Assembly (NCBI GenBank): GCA_050290865.1
Contig: JBNKIW010000008.1
Location: 62,001-126,000, forward strand
Source of the DNA: JARRLC01 sp050290865
GTDB taxonomy: Bacteria; Pseudomonadota; Alphaproteobacteria; Rhizobiales; Rhodomicrobiaceae
Direction: 5' to 3'
DNA: 64,000 bases
Shown here: positions 1-7,557 of the stretch, piece after piece
Layout of the letters: every line of letters starts with the position of its first letter
Numbering within the stretch: position 1 is the first letter of the stretch
Position numbers and translations under genes: made by a program
The notes under the pieces: model-generated
What the model was told of the DNA's origin: nothing
The model's database searches: none
The model's input: only the letters and a program-made list of their open reading frames with translations

Positions 1-387
1 CCCATCGCCGAGGCCGCCGGGCTGACGGCTGCGCTCGAATACATGATGGCCGTGGGCCACGAGGCCATCACCGCGCATGAGGAGGGCTTGAGGGCCTATG
101 CACAGGAGCGCCTCAGTGCTATGAATTCCCTGCGGATTTTTGGCACCGCGCCGGGCAAGGGCGCCATCGTTTCCTTCGCCCTTGAGGGCGCGCACGCGCA
201 CGACGTGGCCACCATTCTCGACCGCTCCGGCATCGCGGTCAGGGCAGGCACGCATTGCGCCGAGCCGCTCCTGGCCCGCTATGGCGTGACATCGACCTGC
301 CGGGCGTCATTCGCGATGTACAACACGAGGGAAGAGGTGGACGCGCTGGCCGAAGCCTTGATCAAGGCCCAGAGTTTTTTTGCGTGA
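1..387 (+). CDS. sufS: Cysteine desulfurase SufS, C-terminal part (5' end outside window)
   Basis: This is the last 128 residues of a class V PLP-dependent aminotransferase fold enzyme that removes sulfur from cysteine for iron-sulfur cluster assembly. The frame is open from base 1, so the start and the PLP-binding lysine lie to the left of the window. The conserved active-site loop is visible as RAGTHCAEP, with the persulfide-carrying cysteine encoded at 256-258. The segment GKGAIVSFALEG followed by HDVATILDRSGIAVRAG is typical of the SufS small domain. The stop is 7 bases before the sufT start, so the two genes form the 3' end of a suf operon. Assignment to SufS rather than another class V desulfurase rests mainly on the SufT neighbour. 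Confidence 0.9.
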   Translation, partial: PIAEAAGLTAALEYMMAVGHEAITAHEEGLRAYAQERLSAMNSLRIFGTAPGKGAIVSFALEGAHAHDVATILDRSGIAVRAGTHCAEPLLARYGVTSTCRASFAMYNTREEVDALAEALIKAQSFFA

Positions 388-394
388 GGCAGCC

Positions 395-823
395 ATGAAC
401 AAGGACTTTTTCGATTTCGACAAGAACCCCGAGCACACGGTGCCGGAGCCCTGCGCGCACACTCTGGAGGTCGTGAAGGCTGCCGCCAGGCACGAGACGG
501 CCCTCACCCACGAGGAACTGGAACGGCTGGCGCAGAACATCGTCGGTGCGCTGAAAACGGTCTACGACCCGGAAATCCCCGCGGATATCTACGAAATCGG
601 CCTGATCTACAAGATCGACATCGACGACGACCGCAATGTCGAAGTGGACATGACGCTGACCGCGCCGGGCTGTCCGGTGGCGGGGGAAATGCCGCTATGG
701 GTGCAGAACGCGGTGAGCGCGGTCGAGGGGGTAGGGCAGGTGAAGGTGAATCTGGTGTTCGATCCGCCCTGGACCATCGATCGCATGTCGGAAGAGGCGC
801 GGCTGGCGCTGAATATTTTTTAG
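395..823 (+). CDS. sufT: SufT-like DUF59/MIP18 family iron-sulfur assembly protein
   Basis: This 142-residue protein has a short acidic N-terminal extension and then a DUF59 (MIP18-like) domain. Family hallmarks are the segment DPEIPADIYEIGLIY, the LTAPGCPVAGEMP loop carrying the conserved cysteine, and the C-terminal VFDPPW motif. SufT proteins act as auxiliary factors in iron-sulfur cluster maturation. The ATG at 395 is preferred over an in-frame TTG at 380, because the latter lies inside sufS and a GAGGC Shine-Dalgarno-like sequence precedes the ATG. It is the last gene of the suf operon seen here and converges on the next gene, 94 bases away. Confidence 0.88.
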   Translation: MNKDFFDFDKNPEHTVPEPCAHTLEVVKAAARHETALTHEELERLAQNIVGALKTVYDPEIPADIYEIGLIYKIDIDDDRNVEVDMTLTAPGCPVAGEMPLWVQNAVSAVEGVGQVKVNLVFDPPWTIDRMSEEARLALNIF

Positions 824-917
824 GGCGCTCTGCCGGGCGGCGTCACTCCGTCACGCTGCAAGTCCCGCAGCACGCGGCGTGCGAGGTTGCTAGCAACCAG
901 CAACCGTCCCGGGGGGC

Positions 918-1796
918 TCAGCGGAGGCGGAGCCGCGAAAGCCGGCTCTCGGCTTCCGGCGCGCCGAGATCGCGGGCCTTTTCATACCATTGCGTGGCGA
1001 GTTCGGGATCCGGCTGGATGCCGCCGACGGCGCCCATGGCCTCCAGTTCCGCCGCGTCGTAGGTGGACCCGAGCGCCAGGGCGGCCGGTGGCCAGCCCAG
1101 ATTGACGGCGCGCTTGTAGAACAGGCGGGCGACGTAGACGTTGCCGTTCTTCAGATTTTCCGTCGCCTTGGCCATGAACATTTCGACACGCTGCATTTCC
1201 TCCGGTGTCAGGGACTTCCTGACGGGCTGCTCCCTTGACGTCTCCGCCGCAGACGGCTCCTGCGCAGGCTCGGGGGTTATGACTGCCACGGTGGGCCGGG
1301 CGTTCGCCGTTGTCGCCGTGGCTTCGGGGGCGGCCCGGGCCACGCGCGGCTGCGGCGCTGTAACCATCAGCGAGGAGGTTGCCTTCGCCAGGATGGTGCC
1401 ATCGAGCCTTACGGCCGAAAGGTCGAGCGAACTCCTGATGCCGACGATCGCGGGAGAAGCGAGCTTGAGCCGGGGCAGATCGGTGACGCGGATGGCCCAG
1501 ACGCCTGAACTGAAGAGGCGGCCCTCAGACAGCGCAACCGTGGACGGAAGGCCGCGGATCAGCAGCATCGCCCGCTTCGGCACGGCGCTTTCGGGCTTGA
1601 TGCGGATCGGCAGCGGCGTTTCGGTTGAGGCTTCCACTTCGATGACGCGGGGGACGCTGATGTTCAATTGCTGAGCGGCTCCACGCGACGCTGGCAGCAG
1701 AAAGACCAGCGAGCAGACCGCGATCCTCAACGGCAGCGCACGCACCGCCACTGCGCCCCTGAATAGCGTGATCATAGGTCTCTTCTTCTCCGCCAT
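918..1796 (-). CDS. Secreted protein with N-terminal beta-rich domain and C-terminal Sel1-like repeats
   Basis: The product is 292 residues. A hydrophobic stretch at about 20-40 ending near ASRGAAQ looks like a signal peptide. Residues about 43-145 form a beta-rich domain with the segment IRGLPSTVALSEGR and a downstream DLPRLKL. A Pro/Ala/Thr-rich linker (about 147-193) leads to a helix starting LTPEEMQRVEMFM (196-208). Two Sel1-like repeats follow (FYKRAVNLGWPPAALALG, then ATQWYEKARDLGAPEAES). An alternative start at Met8 (base 1775) would give a tidier signal peptide. It lies 191 bases downstream of the TAXI-type binding protein on the same strand and shares an LTPEE-x6-FM segment with it. 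A periplasmic, protein-binding role is inferred; no function is known. Confidence 0.6.
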   Translation of the reverse strand: MAEKKRPMITLFRGAVAVRALPLRIAVCSLVFLLPASRGAAQQLNISVPRVIEVEASTETPLPIRIKPESAVPKRAMLLIRGLPSTVALSEGRLFSSGVWAIRVTDLPRLKLASPAIVGIRSSLDLSAVRLDGTILAKATSSLMVTAPQPRVARAAPEATATTANARPTVAVITPEPAQEPSAAETSREQPVRKSLTPEEMQRVEMFMAKATENLKNGNVYVARLFYKRAVNLGWPPAALALGSTYDAAELEAMGAVGGIQPDPELATQWYEKARDLGAPEAESRLSRLRLR

Positions 1797-1987
1797 TGAT
1801 GGTCCGTTCCCGACGCCTGCCCTCCAGGTGTCAATCCGAACCCCTTGTTATGTCCAGGTTGGTGCTTGCGTTTCATGCAATGGCTTGCAGTGTCCGCCCG
1901 CTTTCACGCGCCTGGAACGCGGGCGATGGGCGGAATGACGGGCTGCGGCACACCGGCCTTCACGAGATGCCGCAGCCCCCGGACCAT

Positions 1988-3166
1988 TTACTGCGCCCCC
2001 TGTCCGCGGGCCTTCATGAACTCACGGAACAGGCGTTCTTCTTCCGGAGTGAGACGCCGTCCGGATGACGTGCGCGTTGCGCCTGTCGGCCGCCTTTTCG
2101 CCCTGGCCGGCGCATACTTCGCCAGCATTTCCGCGGACACGCCGTAGCGCTCCCATCCCGGCACCTTGGCGGCGAGATTGATATCCTTCCACTTCTTATC
2201 GAAAGGCGGCTTCTTCAGTCTGTCGAAGTACTTGAAATAGTACTCGATGAAGCGCCGCACTTTGCGATAGCGGTCCGTTCCCGCCGGCCAGTTGTAGACG
2301 GCGAGCACGGTAGGGATGCCGAGCGTATCGACGGACTCGCCTTCCTTTATGTGTTCGGGGTAATCCTTGGATGTGAAGGACGACGGCACATAGTAATCGG
2401 CAAGCCTGTCGTCGAAGGGGATGGGCACGAAGTGGAAGCCGGGTTTGGGCTTGAGTCTTGCGAAGAGGCCGTTGGGCTTCCCGCCGTTATGGAACACCGC
2501 GGCAATCTCACCGTTCAGCAGCTTGCGAATGTGCGCCGAGCTGTTGCCATTGATAAACTTGGGGTGAATGCCAAGACGGCTGAGAACGATGCGGGCCGTT
2601 ATGTTCTGTCCCGCGCCTTTCGCGCCGAGACTGACGACCTTGCCGTCCAGATCCTGCAGGGTCTTGATATCGGGGCCTGCGAAAACATGGACCTCGCTGA
2701 CATAGAGCTGAGAAACGTAGTTGATGCGCTTCTCGATGTTGCTGATATTGCGCTTCCTCTTGAATTCATAGAGCACGTCGGCGTTGGTGATGGCGATGTC
2801 GATGCCCTTCAGGTACAAAAGATCATCGACGTTGCCCACGGCGCCGTAGGAGACGATCGGCAGCACGCGCAGAGTCTTGCGGTCGTCCAGCGCCTTGGCG
2901 AGCTGCGCGGCAAAACGGAGGAAGCTTCCTTCGACCGCCCCGCCGAGGATGTTGACGGTCCACCTGTTGAGTTGCACGACTTTATCGGACTCGCCCGCCG
3001 AAACGGCTGTCGGCCGCGCGCCCTGATTGGCTGCAACCTGAAGGGGCCGGGCGCGCGTCGCGGCTCGCTGCGATCCAGCATCCGGTGCGGTCTGCGAATG
3101 GACCGCAGCTATTTGGGCGAACAGGATCGCGGTGGATATTGCCGCCGCGGCAAAGGGGTTTCGCAT
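1988..3166 (-). CDS. TAXI-family (TRAP-associated) periplasmic solute-binding protein, orphan
   Basis: This 392-residue secreted protein starts with MRNPFAAAAISTAILFAQ, a clear signal peptide. The ATG at 3166 is chosen over the upstream in-frame start at 3208 because GGAGGA lies about 10 bases before it. The central domain (about 60-330) has TAXI-type features: GAVEGSFLRFAAQLAKAL, VVSLGAKGAGQNITA, and an alternation of 'DIAITNADVLYEF' and 'VSEVHVFAGPDIKTLQDL' typical of type II binding folds. TAXI proteins normally deliver a solute to a fused DctQM permease, but no TRAP permease is encoded here. The C-terminal 40 residues form an unusual basic tail ending in LTPEEERLFREFMKARG, a segment echoed in the downstream Sel1 protein. 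The solute is unknown. Confidence 0.72.
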   Translation of the reverse strand: MRNPFAAAAISTAILFAQIAAVHSQTAPDAGSQRAATRARPLQVAANQGARPTAVSAGESDKVVQLNRWTVNILGGAVEGSFLRFAAQLAKALDDRKTLRVLPIVSYGAVGNVDDLLYLKGIDIAITNADVLYEFKRKRNISNIEKRINYVSQLYVSEVHVFAGPDIKTLQDLDGKVVSLGAKGAGQNITARIVLSRLGIHPKFINGNSSAHIRKLLNGEIAAVFHNGGKPNGLFARLKPKPGFHFVPIPFDDRLADYYVPSSFTSKDYPEHIKEGESVDTLGIPTVLAVYNWPAGTDRYRKVRRFIEYYFKYFDRLKKPPFDKKWKDINLAAKVPGWERYGVSAEMLAKYAPARAKRRPTGATRTSSGRRLTPEEERLFREFMKARGQGAQ

Positions 3167-3625
3167 CAATCCGTCTCCTCCAGGACCAAAGCCATGGCGG
3201 GCAGGCATTCTATCCTACCCGGCGCATAAGAAAAGTGGTGCATGAGCACCAACACGAGGCTACATTGAGTGGAAAATGTGGCGATTTCGACAAATGCGCA
3301 GCGTTCTGTAATAAAAAATTATATAATTTAGTCAAATTCCAGCCAAAATTAACTTGGCAATAGAAAGCCGTTAAGGCGAAGCAAGACTTCTTCGCCCTTT
3401 AGTTGAATGAAACGTGTCGTTCCTGCAGGTGAATATTATATCGCCCTGCCGCCCTTCGATATCTCGAATTTTTGCCGCTTTGTTGGTGCCCCCGTCTTCG
3501 CCCCCGCATTTTCACTATATGAAAATACTTGTCTCGATCTCAAAACAATCTTGACTTTCCGTTCGTTGGTAATCTTTGTTAACGCATATAGCCACAGAGC
3601 GGGCCGCTAGTCCAGGATCCAACGC
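3167..3625. other. Divergent AT-rich intergenic region
   Basis: This 459-base region lies between the leftward TAXI gene and the rightward IclR gene and is far more AT-rich than the rest of the window, as expected for promoters in both directions. It contains a stem-loop at 3373-3400 (GGCGAAG pairing with CTTCGCC across a 7-8 base loop), the palindrome at 3508-3526 listed separately, and a TTGACT hexamer at 3551-3556 that could be a -35 box for the regulator gene. A 67-codon open frame at 3407-3610 spans the palindrome and has no family resemblance, so it is not called as a gene. Confidence 0.6.
3508..3526. promoter_or_regulatory. Putative IclR operator, copy 1 (7-bp arms, 5-bp spacer)
   Basis: The sequence ATTTTCA-CTATA-TGAAAAT is a perfect inverted repeat with 7-bp arms. 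Its core TTTCA-CTATA-TGAAA recurs at 9071-9085 with a single base difference in the spacer. The site lies 99 bases before the IclR regulator start and just upstream of a TTGACT hexamer, a position that suits autoregulation. Short AT-rich palindromes with a TTTCA/TGAAA pattern fit IclR-family operators. Which regulator binds it is inferred from position. Confidence 0.6.
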
Positions 3626-4450
3626 ATGATTAATGCCGATCTCGCAGCGGCACGGGATACGACGCCGCGACGCAAGAAGGCCGCCGGCCGCGAACAGGGC
3701 AGCATCCAGTCCGTGGATCGGGCCCTGACGATTCTGGAGACGATCGCGGCCAAAGGCGGGGAGTGCGCTTTGACAGAGCTGGCCCAGAGCGCGGGGCTGA
3801 ATGTCTCGACCTGCCATCATCTGCTATCGACGCTGGTTGCGCGTGGCTACGCCGCCAAGGTCAAGAACGGGCGCAACTACGGGCTAGGCGCGCGGATCTT
3901 GCATCTCAGCCATGCGTGCCAGCAGATGAGCCTGCCGCATCGCGCCACGCCCTATGTGGAGCGGCTGGGCCGGGTGACCGCGGAGACGGTGCATTTGAGC
4001 GTGCTGCAGGGCGATCATGTCGTGACCCTGATGAAGCGGGAGAGCACGCACGCGGTGCGTGTCGATGCCGGCGGTCTCGGCGTGTCGAATGCCCTGCATG
4101 CCACCGCGCCGGGCAAGGCCATGCTTGCCTGGCTGCCGGAGGCCGAGATCCGCCGGATCGGTGCTGCCGGAGGAATGACGCAGTTCACGCCCGCCACCAT
4201 CACCGACATCGAGGATCTCATCGAAGCATTGCGGATCGTGCGGCGCAGCGGTTTTGCCATGGAGCGTGAAGAGTTTCAGCCCGGTGTGATCAGCTTCGCC
4301 GTGGCGGTCCGGGATCATTCGGGCGGGGTGATCGGCGCGATCAGCGTGTCCGCTCCGGCGATGCGGGCAACGAAGGATCATCTCGCCATGCTGTGTCGGG
4401 AAGTGGTCGCCGCGGCGCGCGAGTTGTCGGCGGAGATGGGCGACTGTTGA
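3626..4450 (+). CDS. IclR family transcriptional regulator
   Basis: This 274-residue protein has an N-terminal winged helix-turn-helix (about 27-90), seen as SIQSVDRALTILETIA, then LTELAQSAGLNVSTCHHLL and LVARGYAAK. An IclR effector-binding domain (about 105-270) follows, with ETVHLSVLQGDHVVTL, HATAPGKAMLAWLP and the closing FAVAVRDHSGGVIGAISVS. The ATG at 3626 is preceded by a CAGGA element. It heads a co-directional cluster of a zinc dehydrogenase, a tripartite tricarboxylate transporter and a TauE/SafE exporter, which suggests that it senses a catabolic substrate or intermediate of that pathway. Matching palindromes upstream of this gene and of the exporter support local control. Confidence 0.92.
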   Translation: MINADLAAARDTTPRRKKAAGREQGSIQSVDRALTILETIAAKGGECALTELAQSAGLNVSTCHHLLSTLVARGYAAKVKNGRNYGLGARILHLSHACQQMSLPHRATPYVERLGRVTAETVHLSVLQGDHVVTLMKRESTHAVRVDAGGLGVSNALHATAPGKAMLAWLPEAEIRRIGAAGGMTQFTPATITDIEDLIEALRIVRRSGFAMEREEFQPGVISFAVAVRDHSGGVIGAISVSAPAMRATKDHLAMLCREVVAAARELSAEMGDC

Positions 4451-4508
4451 AGCGGCACCGCCGCGTGGCGGCCGGTGGGCGCGGCAGGGTGCGAGTGAGA
4501 GGCTCAGA

Positions 4509-5648
4509 ATGGATGCTGCGGGCGTGAAGACCAGTGGGGACTATCCCATCCCGGAAATGATGAATGCCTGGGTGGTCGGCGGTCCGGGCGAGATCCGCCC
4601 CACGCAGAAGGCGGTGCCCGTGCCCGGGCGCGCCGAGGTGCTGCTGCGGATCGACGCCATCGCCATCTGCGCCACCGACCTCGAGATCATCGCTCACGGT
4701 GTGCCCGCGCTCGTCGGCGGGGAGTTGCCGTTCGACAAGAACTTCATCATCGGTCACGAATATATGGGCACGGTCGTCGCACTGGGACCGGGCGTCGATG
4801 AATTCCGCATCGGCCAGCGCGTGGCGGTGGAAGTGCACAATGGCTGCGGCCAGTGCAAGCGTTGCCGCGAGGGCCTTTATACCGCCTGCCACAATTATGG
4901 GCTGAATTACGGTGAACACGACAAAGGCCACCGCGCCAATGGTTTCACCACCGACGGCGGTTTCTGCGACTATGCGGTCAATCACATCAACACGCTGATC
5001 CCGATTGCCGACGGCATGAGTGACGAAGAAGCGACGCTCGTCGTTACCGCCGGCACGGCGATGTATGGGCTGACCGAACTCGGCGGGCTGATCGCGGGCG
5101 AGAGCGTCGTGATTACGGGGCCGGGGCCGATCGGGCTGCTGGGCGTCGGCGTGGCCAAGGCGCTCGGTGCGCAGCCTTTGATCCTGACGGGCACGCGCGA
5201 CAACCGCCTGGCGATCGGCAAGGATCTGGGCGCCGATCACGTCGTCAACGTCACAAAAGAGGAGGCGGTGGAAGCCGTCCGCCGTCTCAATGGCGGCAAG
5301 GGCGTGGATTACGTCGTCGAATGCTCGGGCGCGGCGAATGCTGTCAACGAAGCGGCGCGCATGGTGAGCCGGGGCGGCAGGATCTGCCTCGCCGCTTTTC
5401 CGAAGCAGCCGGTGACGGTCGATATCGCCTATCTCGTGCGCAACAACATCTATCTTTACGGTATCCGCGGTGAGGGCCGGCGCGCCTCCCACCGCGCCGA
5501 GGCGTTCATGCGCCAGAAACGTTTCGATGCGCGCAAGGCGCACACGCACACCTTTGCGCTGTCCGAACTGCCCGAGGCGCTCCGCTACGCGCGCGACCGG
5601 GTGGAGGATGCCATCAAGGTGGTGGTGAAACCGGGTTTGAAGGCCTGA
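4509..5648 (+). CDS. Zinc-dependent medium-chain alcohol dehydrogenase
   Basis: This 379-residue protein belongs to the medium-chain dehydrogenase/reductase superfamily. Catalytic zinc ligands are visible as Cys54 (AICATD) and His83-Glu84 (GHEYMG). The structural zinc lobe has Cys113, Cys116, Cys119 and Cys127 in NGCGQCKRCREGLYTAC. The Rossmann motif is GPGPIG at 204-209, followed by LGADHVVNV, which suggests NAD(P)-dependent oxidation of a secondary alcohol or polyol. A GAGAGG element precedes the start. It lies 58 bases after the IclR gene and before the tct genes, so it probably oxidises the imported hydroxylated compound. The substrate cannot be read from sequence; threonine- or sorbitol-dehydrogenase-like assignments are only family-level. 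Confidence 0.87.
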   Translation: MDAAGVKTSGDYPIPEMMNAWVVGGPGEIRPTQKAVPVPGRAEVLLRIDAIAICATDLEIIAHGVPALVGGELPFDKNFIIGHEYMGTVVALGPGVDEFRIGQRVAVEVHNGCGQCKRCREGLYTACHNYGLNYGEHDKGHRANGFTTDGGFCDYAVNHINTLIPIADGMSDEEATLVVTAGTAMYGLTELGGLIAGESVVITGPGPIGLLGVGVAKALGAQPLILTGTRDNRLAIGKDLGADHVVNVTKEEAVEAVRRLNGGKGVDYVVECSGAANAVNEAARMVSRGGRICLAAFPKQPVTVDIAYLVRNNIYLYGIRGEGRRASHRAEAFMRQKRFDARKAHTHTFALSELPEALRYARDRVEDAIKVVVKPGLKA

Positions 5649-5937
5649 GGCCGGTCCGCGCCGGACTAAAGGGGGGCAATTCAAGAAGGGGCCAAAAGGA
5701 AGTCGCATTTCAGATATAATCAGGGCGCAGCAAGTACTTCGGAGGAGCGTTTCTCCCGGGGGCGTAGCTTTTATTCCCTTTTTTGATCATATCCGCGGCG
5801 GCAATTGTTTGATCGACGGCGAAGAACCCTGCGTAATGCTTATGTTTTTTCTCCGTTGCCGATCTTTTGCCTTGATCACATGGTACCCGCCACGATGTAT
5901 ACAGAATCTTGTCAATGCACTTAGCGGGAGTATCCGT

Positions 5938-6906
5938 ATGAAGACTTTGTTCAAGGCAACGGCCGGGCTGGCAGGAATCCTGGCGGTGGGCCTCGCCGTT
6001 TCGTCCGCGCAGGCCGCGGACTATCCGAAGAAAGCGATCCAGATTTCCGTGAGCTTCGGTGCCGGCAGTGCCGCCGACGTAACGGCCCGCGCTCTCGCCG
6101 ACGGGCTGGCCAAGCGGCTGAAAGTGGCCGTTCCCGTTGTCAACCGCACGGGCGCGGGGGGCGCCGTCAGCCTGACGCATCTGTCGCAGCAGAAGCCGGA
6201 CGGTTATTCGGTCGCCTGGTCCTCGAACCAGGTCTCGACAACCTATCACGGCGGTCACTTGCCGTTCGACCACACGAATTACTCCCACATCGCGCAGGTG
6301 AGCGTGGAGACGCCCGTCGTCGCCGTGAAAGGCGATGCGCCGTGGAAGACGCTCAAAGAGCTGATGGATTACGCGAAAGCCAATCCGGAAAAGGTGCGCA
6401 TCGGCAACTCCGGCACGGGTAGCCATACGCATCTGTCCGCAGTCGCTCTTGCCGCCGCTGCCGAAGCGAAGACCATCGACGCCCCGTTCACCAAGGGCGG
6501 CGCCACGACCAACCTGCTCGGCGGGCGCATCGAAGCCGCCGTGCAGATGCCTGCCGCTTTCCTGTCGCATGCGAAGGCGGGGACGCTGCGTGTCATCGCC
6601 GCGCTCGGCGCCACGCGCGCTCCGGCCTTCCCCGACGTGCCGACCGCCAAGGAGCAGGGGCTGGATGTCGGCGCCGAGCTGTGGCGCGGCGTTTCGGGGC
6701 CGAAGGGTATGCCGGCCGACGTCGTGTCCAAGCTGGAAGCTGCGATCAAGGAAACGGTCGCTTCTCCGGAATTCGTCGCGCAGGGCAAGAAGCTCGGCTA
6801 TACGCCCGCCTTCCTGCCATCCAAGGCGTTCGCCGAGCGTGTCGCGCGGGATGACGCGACCACCGCGAAGCTCATGGAAAAGCTCGGGATGAAGAAGTCC
6901 AAGTGA
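5938..6906 (+). CDS. tctC: Tripartite tricarboxylate transporter substrate-binding protein (Bug/TctC family)
   Basis: This 322-residue protein starts with MKTLFKATAGLAGILAVG and a cleavage region near SAQAADYP, a signal peptide. The Bug fold is recognisable from YPKKAIQISVSFGAGSAADVTARALADGL, the VVNRTGAGGAVS loop, the QKPDGYSVAW segment and the AFPDVPTAKEQG motif near residue 240. Bug proteins bind organic acids in the periplasm and hand them to TctAB. The ATG at 5938 follows a GGGAG element; an open frame extends upstream to 5809, but that part is not protein-like. The gene is first in a tctC-tctB-tctA arrangement, and a hairpin after it may raise its transcript level over the permease genes. 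Confidence 0.93.
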   Translation: MKTLFKATAGLAGILAVGLAVSSAQAADYPKKAIQISVSFGAGSAADVTARALADGLAKRLKVAVPVVNRTGAGGAVSLTHLSQQKPDGYSVAWSSNQVSTTYHGGHLPFDHTNYSHIAQVSVETPVVAVKGDAPWKTLKELMDYAKANPEKVRIGNSGTGSHTHLSAVALAAAAEAKTIDAPFTKGGATTNLLGGRIEAAVQMPAAFLSHAKAGTLRVIAALGATRAPAFPDVPTAKEQGLDVGAELWRGVSGPKGMPADVVSKLEAAIKETVASPEFVAQGKKLGYTPAFLPSKAFAERVARDDATTAKLMEKLGMKKSK

Positions 6907-6962
6907 CTGCGGCAACGGGCTGACCCTATCTGCGGGTAGCCGGATGAGCAGCGAACGACCCT

Positions 6963-6978
6963 CGCCCCTCCTGGGGCG
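6963..6978. terminator. GC-rich hairpin between binding-protein and permease genes
   Basis: CGCCCC and GGGGCG pair across a TCCT loop to form a 6-bp stem 57 bases after the binding-protein stop. There is no U-tract, so this is more likely an RNA-stabilising or attenuating structure than a full terminator. Transporter operons often have such a hairpin after the binding protein, which is needed in excess over the permease. Confidence 0.4.
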
Positions 6979-7050
6979 GGGGCGAAATGTTATTCTGCCA
7001 TGGGCGAACGTGCCGGTCTGAAACAGTCTTGCGTAGATGGAGGTGGTTTC

Positions 7051-7554
7051 GTGAGCGCCAGCATCGACAGCGCGCCGGAAGAGCGGCGCATTCTTCCTTT
7101 CACCACGAACCTTCGCTTCGGGGGGCTCGTTTCTGCGGCACTCCTGGCGTCGGCGGCGGTCTTCTTCATCGTGCAGGCTGCAATGCTGCCGCAGGGGAGC
7201 ACCAAACTCCCCGGGCCGGGCTTTTTCCCGCTGGTGCTCGGGATCGCGATGTTCCTTTTGTGCATCGTGGTGGCGTTCGGCGTCTGGAGCGAGCAACAGG
7301 CGGCGGAAATCGTCGAATTCGGACACCGCGACGTCGCCCTGACCGTCCTGTTTCTGCTCGTCATTCCCGTCGCGTTCGAAACGGCCGGGGCCTATCTCAC
7401 ATTGGGCGCGTTCAGTTTCCTGATGCTGACGCTGATCGCGCGCCTCCGCCCGATCAGGGCTCTTGGCGGGTCGGGCGGCGCCATGGTTGCGACGTGGTAC
7501 ATCTTCCACGGGATGCTCGGCGTGCAGCTCCCCTGGGGTCTGCTGGCAGGGTGA
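7051..7554 (+). CDS. tctB: Tripartite tricarboxylate transporter small membrane subunit TctB
   Basis: This 167-residue protein has four hydrophobic segments (GGLVSAALLASAAVFFIV, FFPLVLGIAMFLLCIVV, VALTVLFLLVIPVAF and a C-terminal pair around FSFLMLTLIARLRPI), the usual plan of TctB. The loop LPGPGFFPLVLG is characteristic of the family. GTG at 7051 is the preferred start because GGAGGT lies six bases upstream; an ATG at 7000 has no such support. The gene ends 3 bases before tctA, so the two are translationally linked. TctB is the small partner of the TctA permease in the inner membrane. Confidence 0.9.
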   Translation: MSASIDSAPEERRILPFTTNLRFGGLVSAALLASAAVFFIVQAAMLPQGSTKLPGPGFFPLVLGIAMFLLCIVVAFGVWSEQQAAEIVEFGHRDVALTVLFLLVIPVAFETAGAYLTLGAFSFLMLTLIARLRPIRALGGSGGAMVATWYIFHGMLGVQLPWGLLAG

Positions 7555-7557
7555 TGC

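Noticed and set aside
885..898. The 14-bp palindrome GGTTGCTAGCAACC between sufT and the Sel1 gene
   Set aside because: It lies between convergent genes without a U-tract or second copy, so neither operator nor terminator could be supported.
3407..3610. A 67-codon open frame in the intergenic region before the IclR gene
   Set aside because: It spans the palindrome and probable promoter, has no ribosome-binding site and resembles no family.
4341..5708. A 455-codon open frame on the minus strand
   Set aside because: It is antisense to the zinc dehydrogenase with intact catalytic motifs; a codon-bias shadow.
5896..5903. A TGTATACA palindrome upstream of tctC, possibly a GntR-type site
   Set aside because: It is only 8 bp, occurs once, and no GntR regulator lies nearby; the local regulator is IclR with a different palindrome.
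5710..7509. A 599-codon open frame on the minus strand
   Set aside because: It is antisense to tctC and tctB. Its start lacks a signal and the sequence is Arg/His-rich with no domain.
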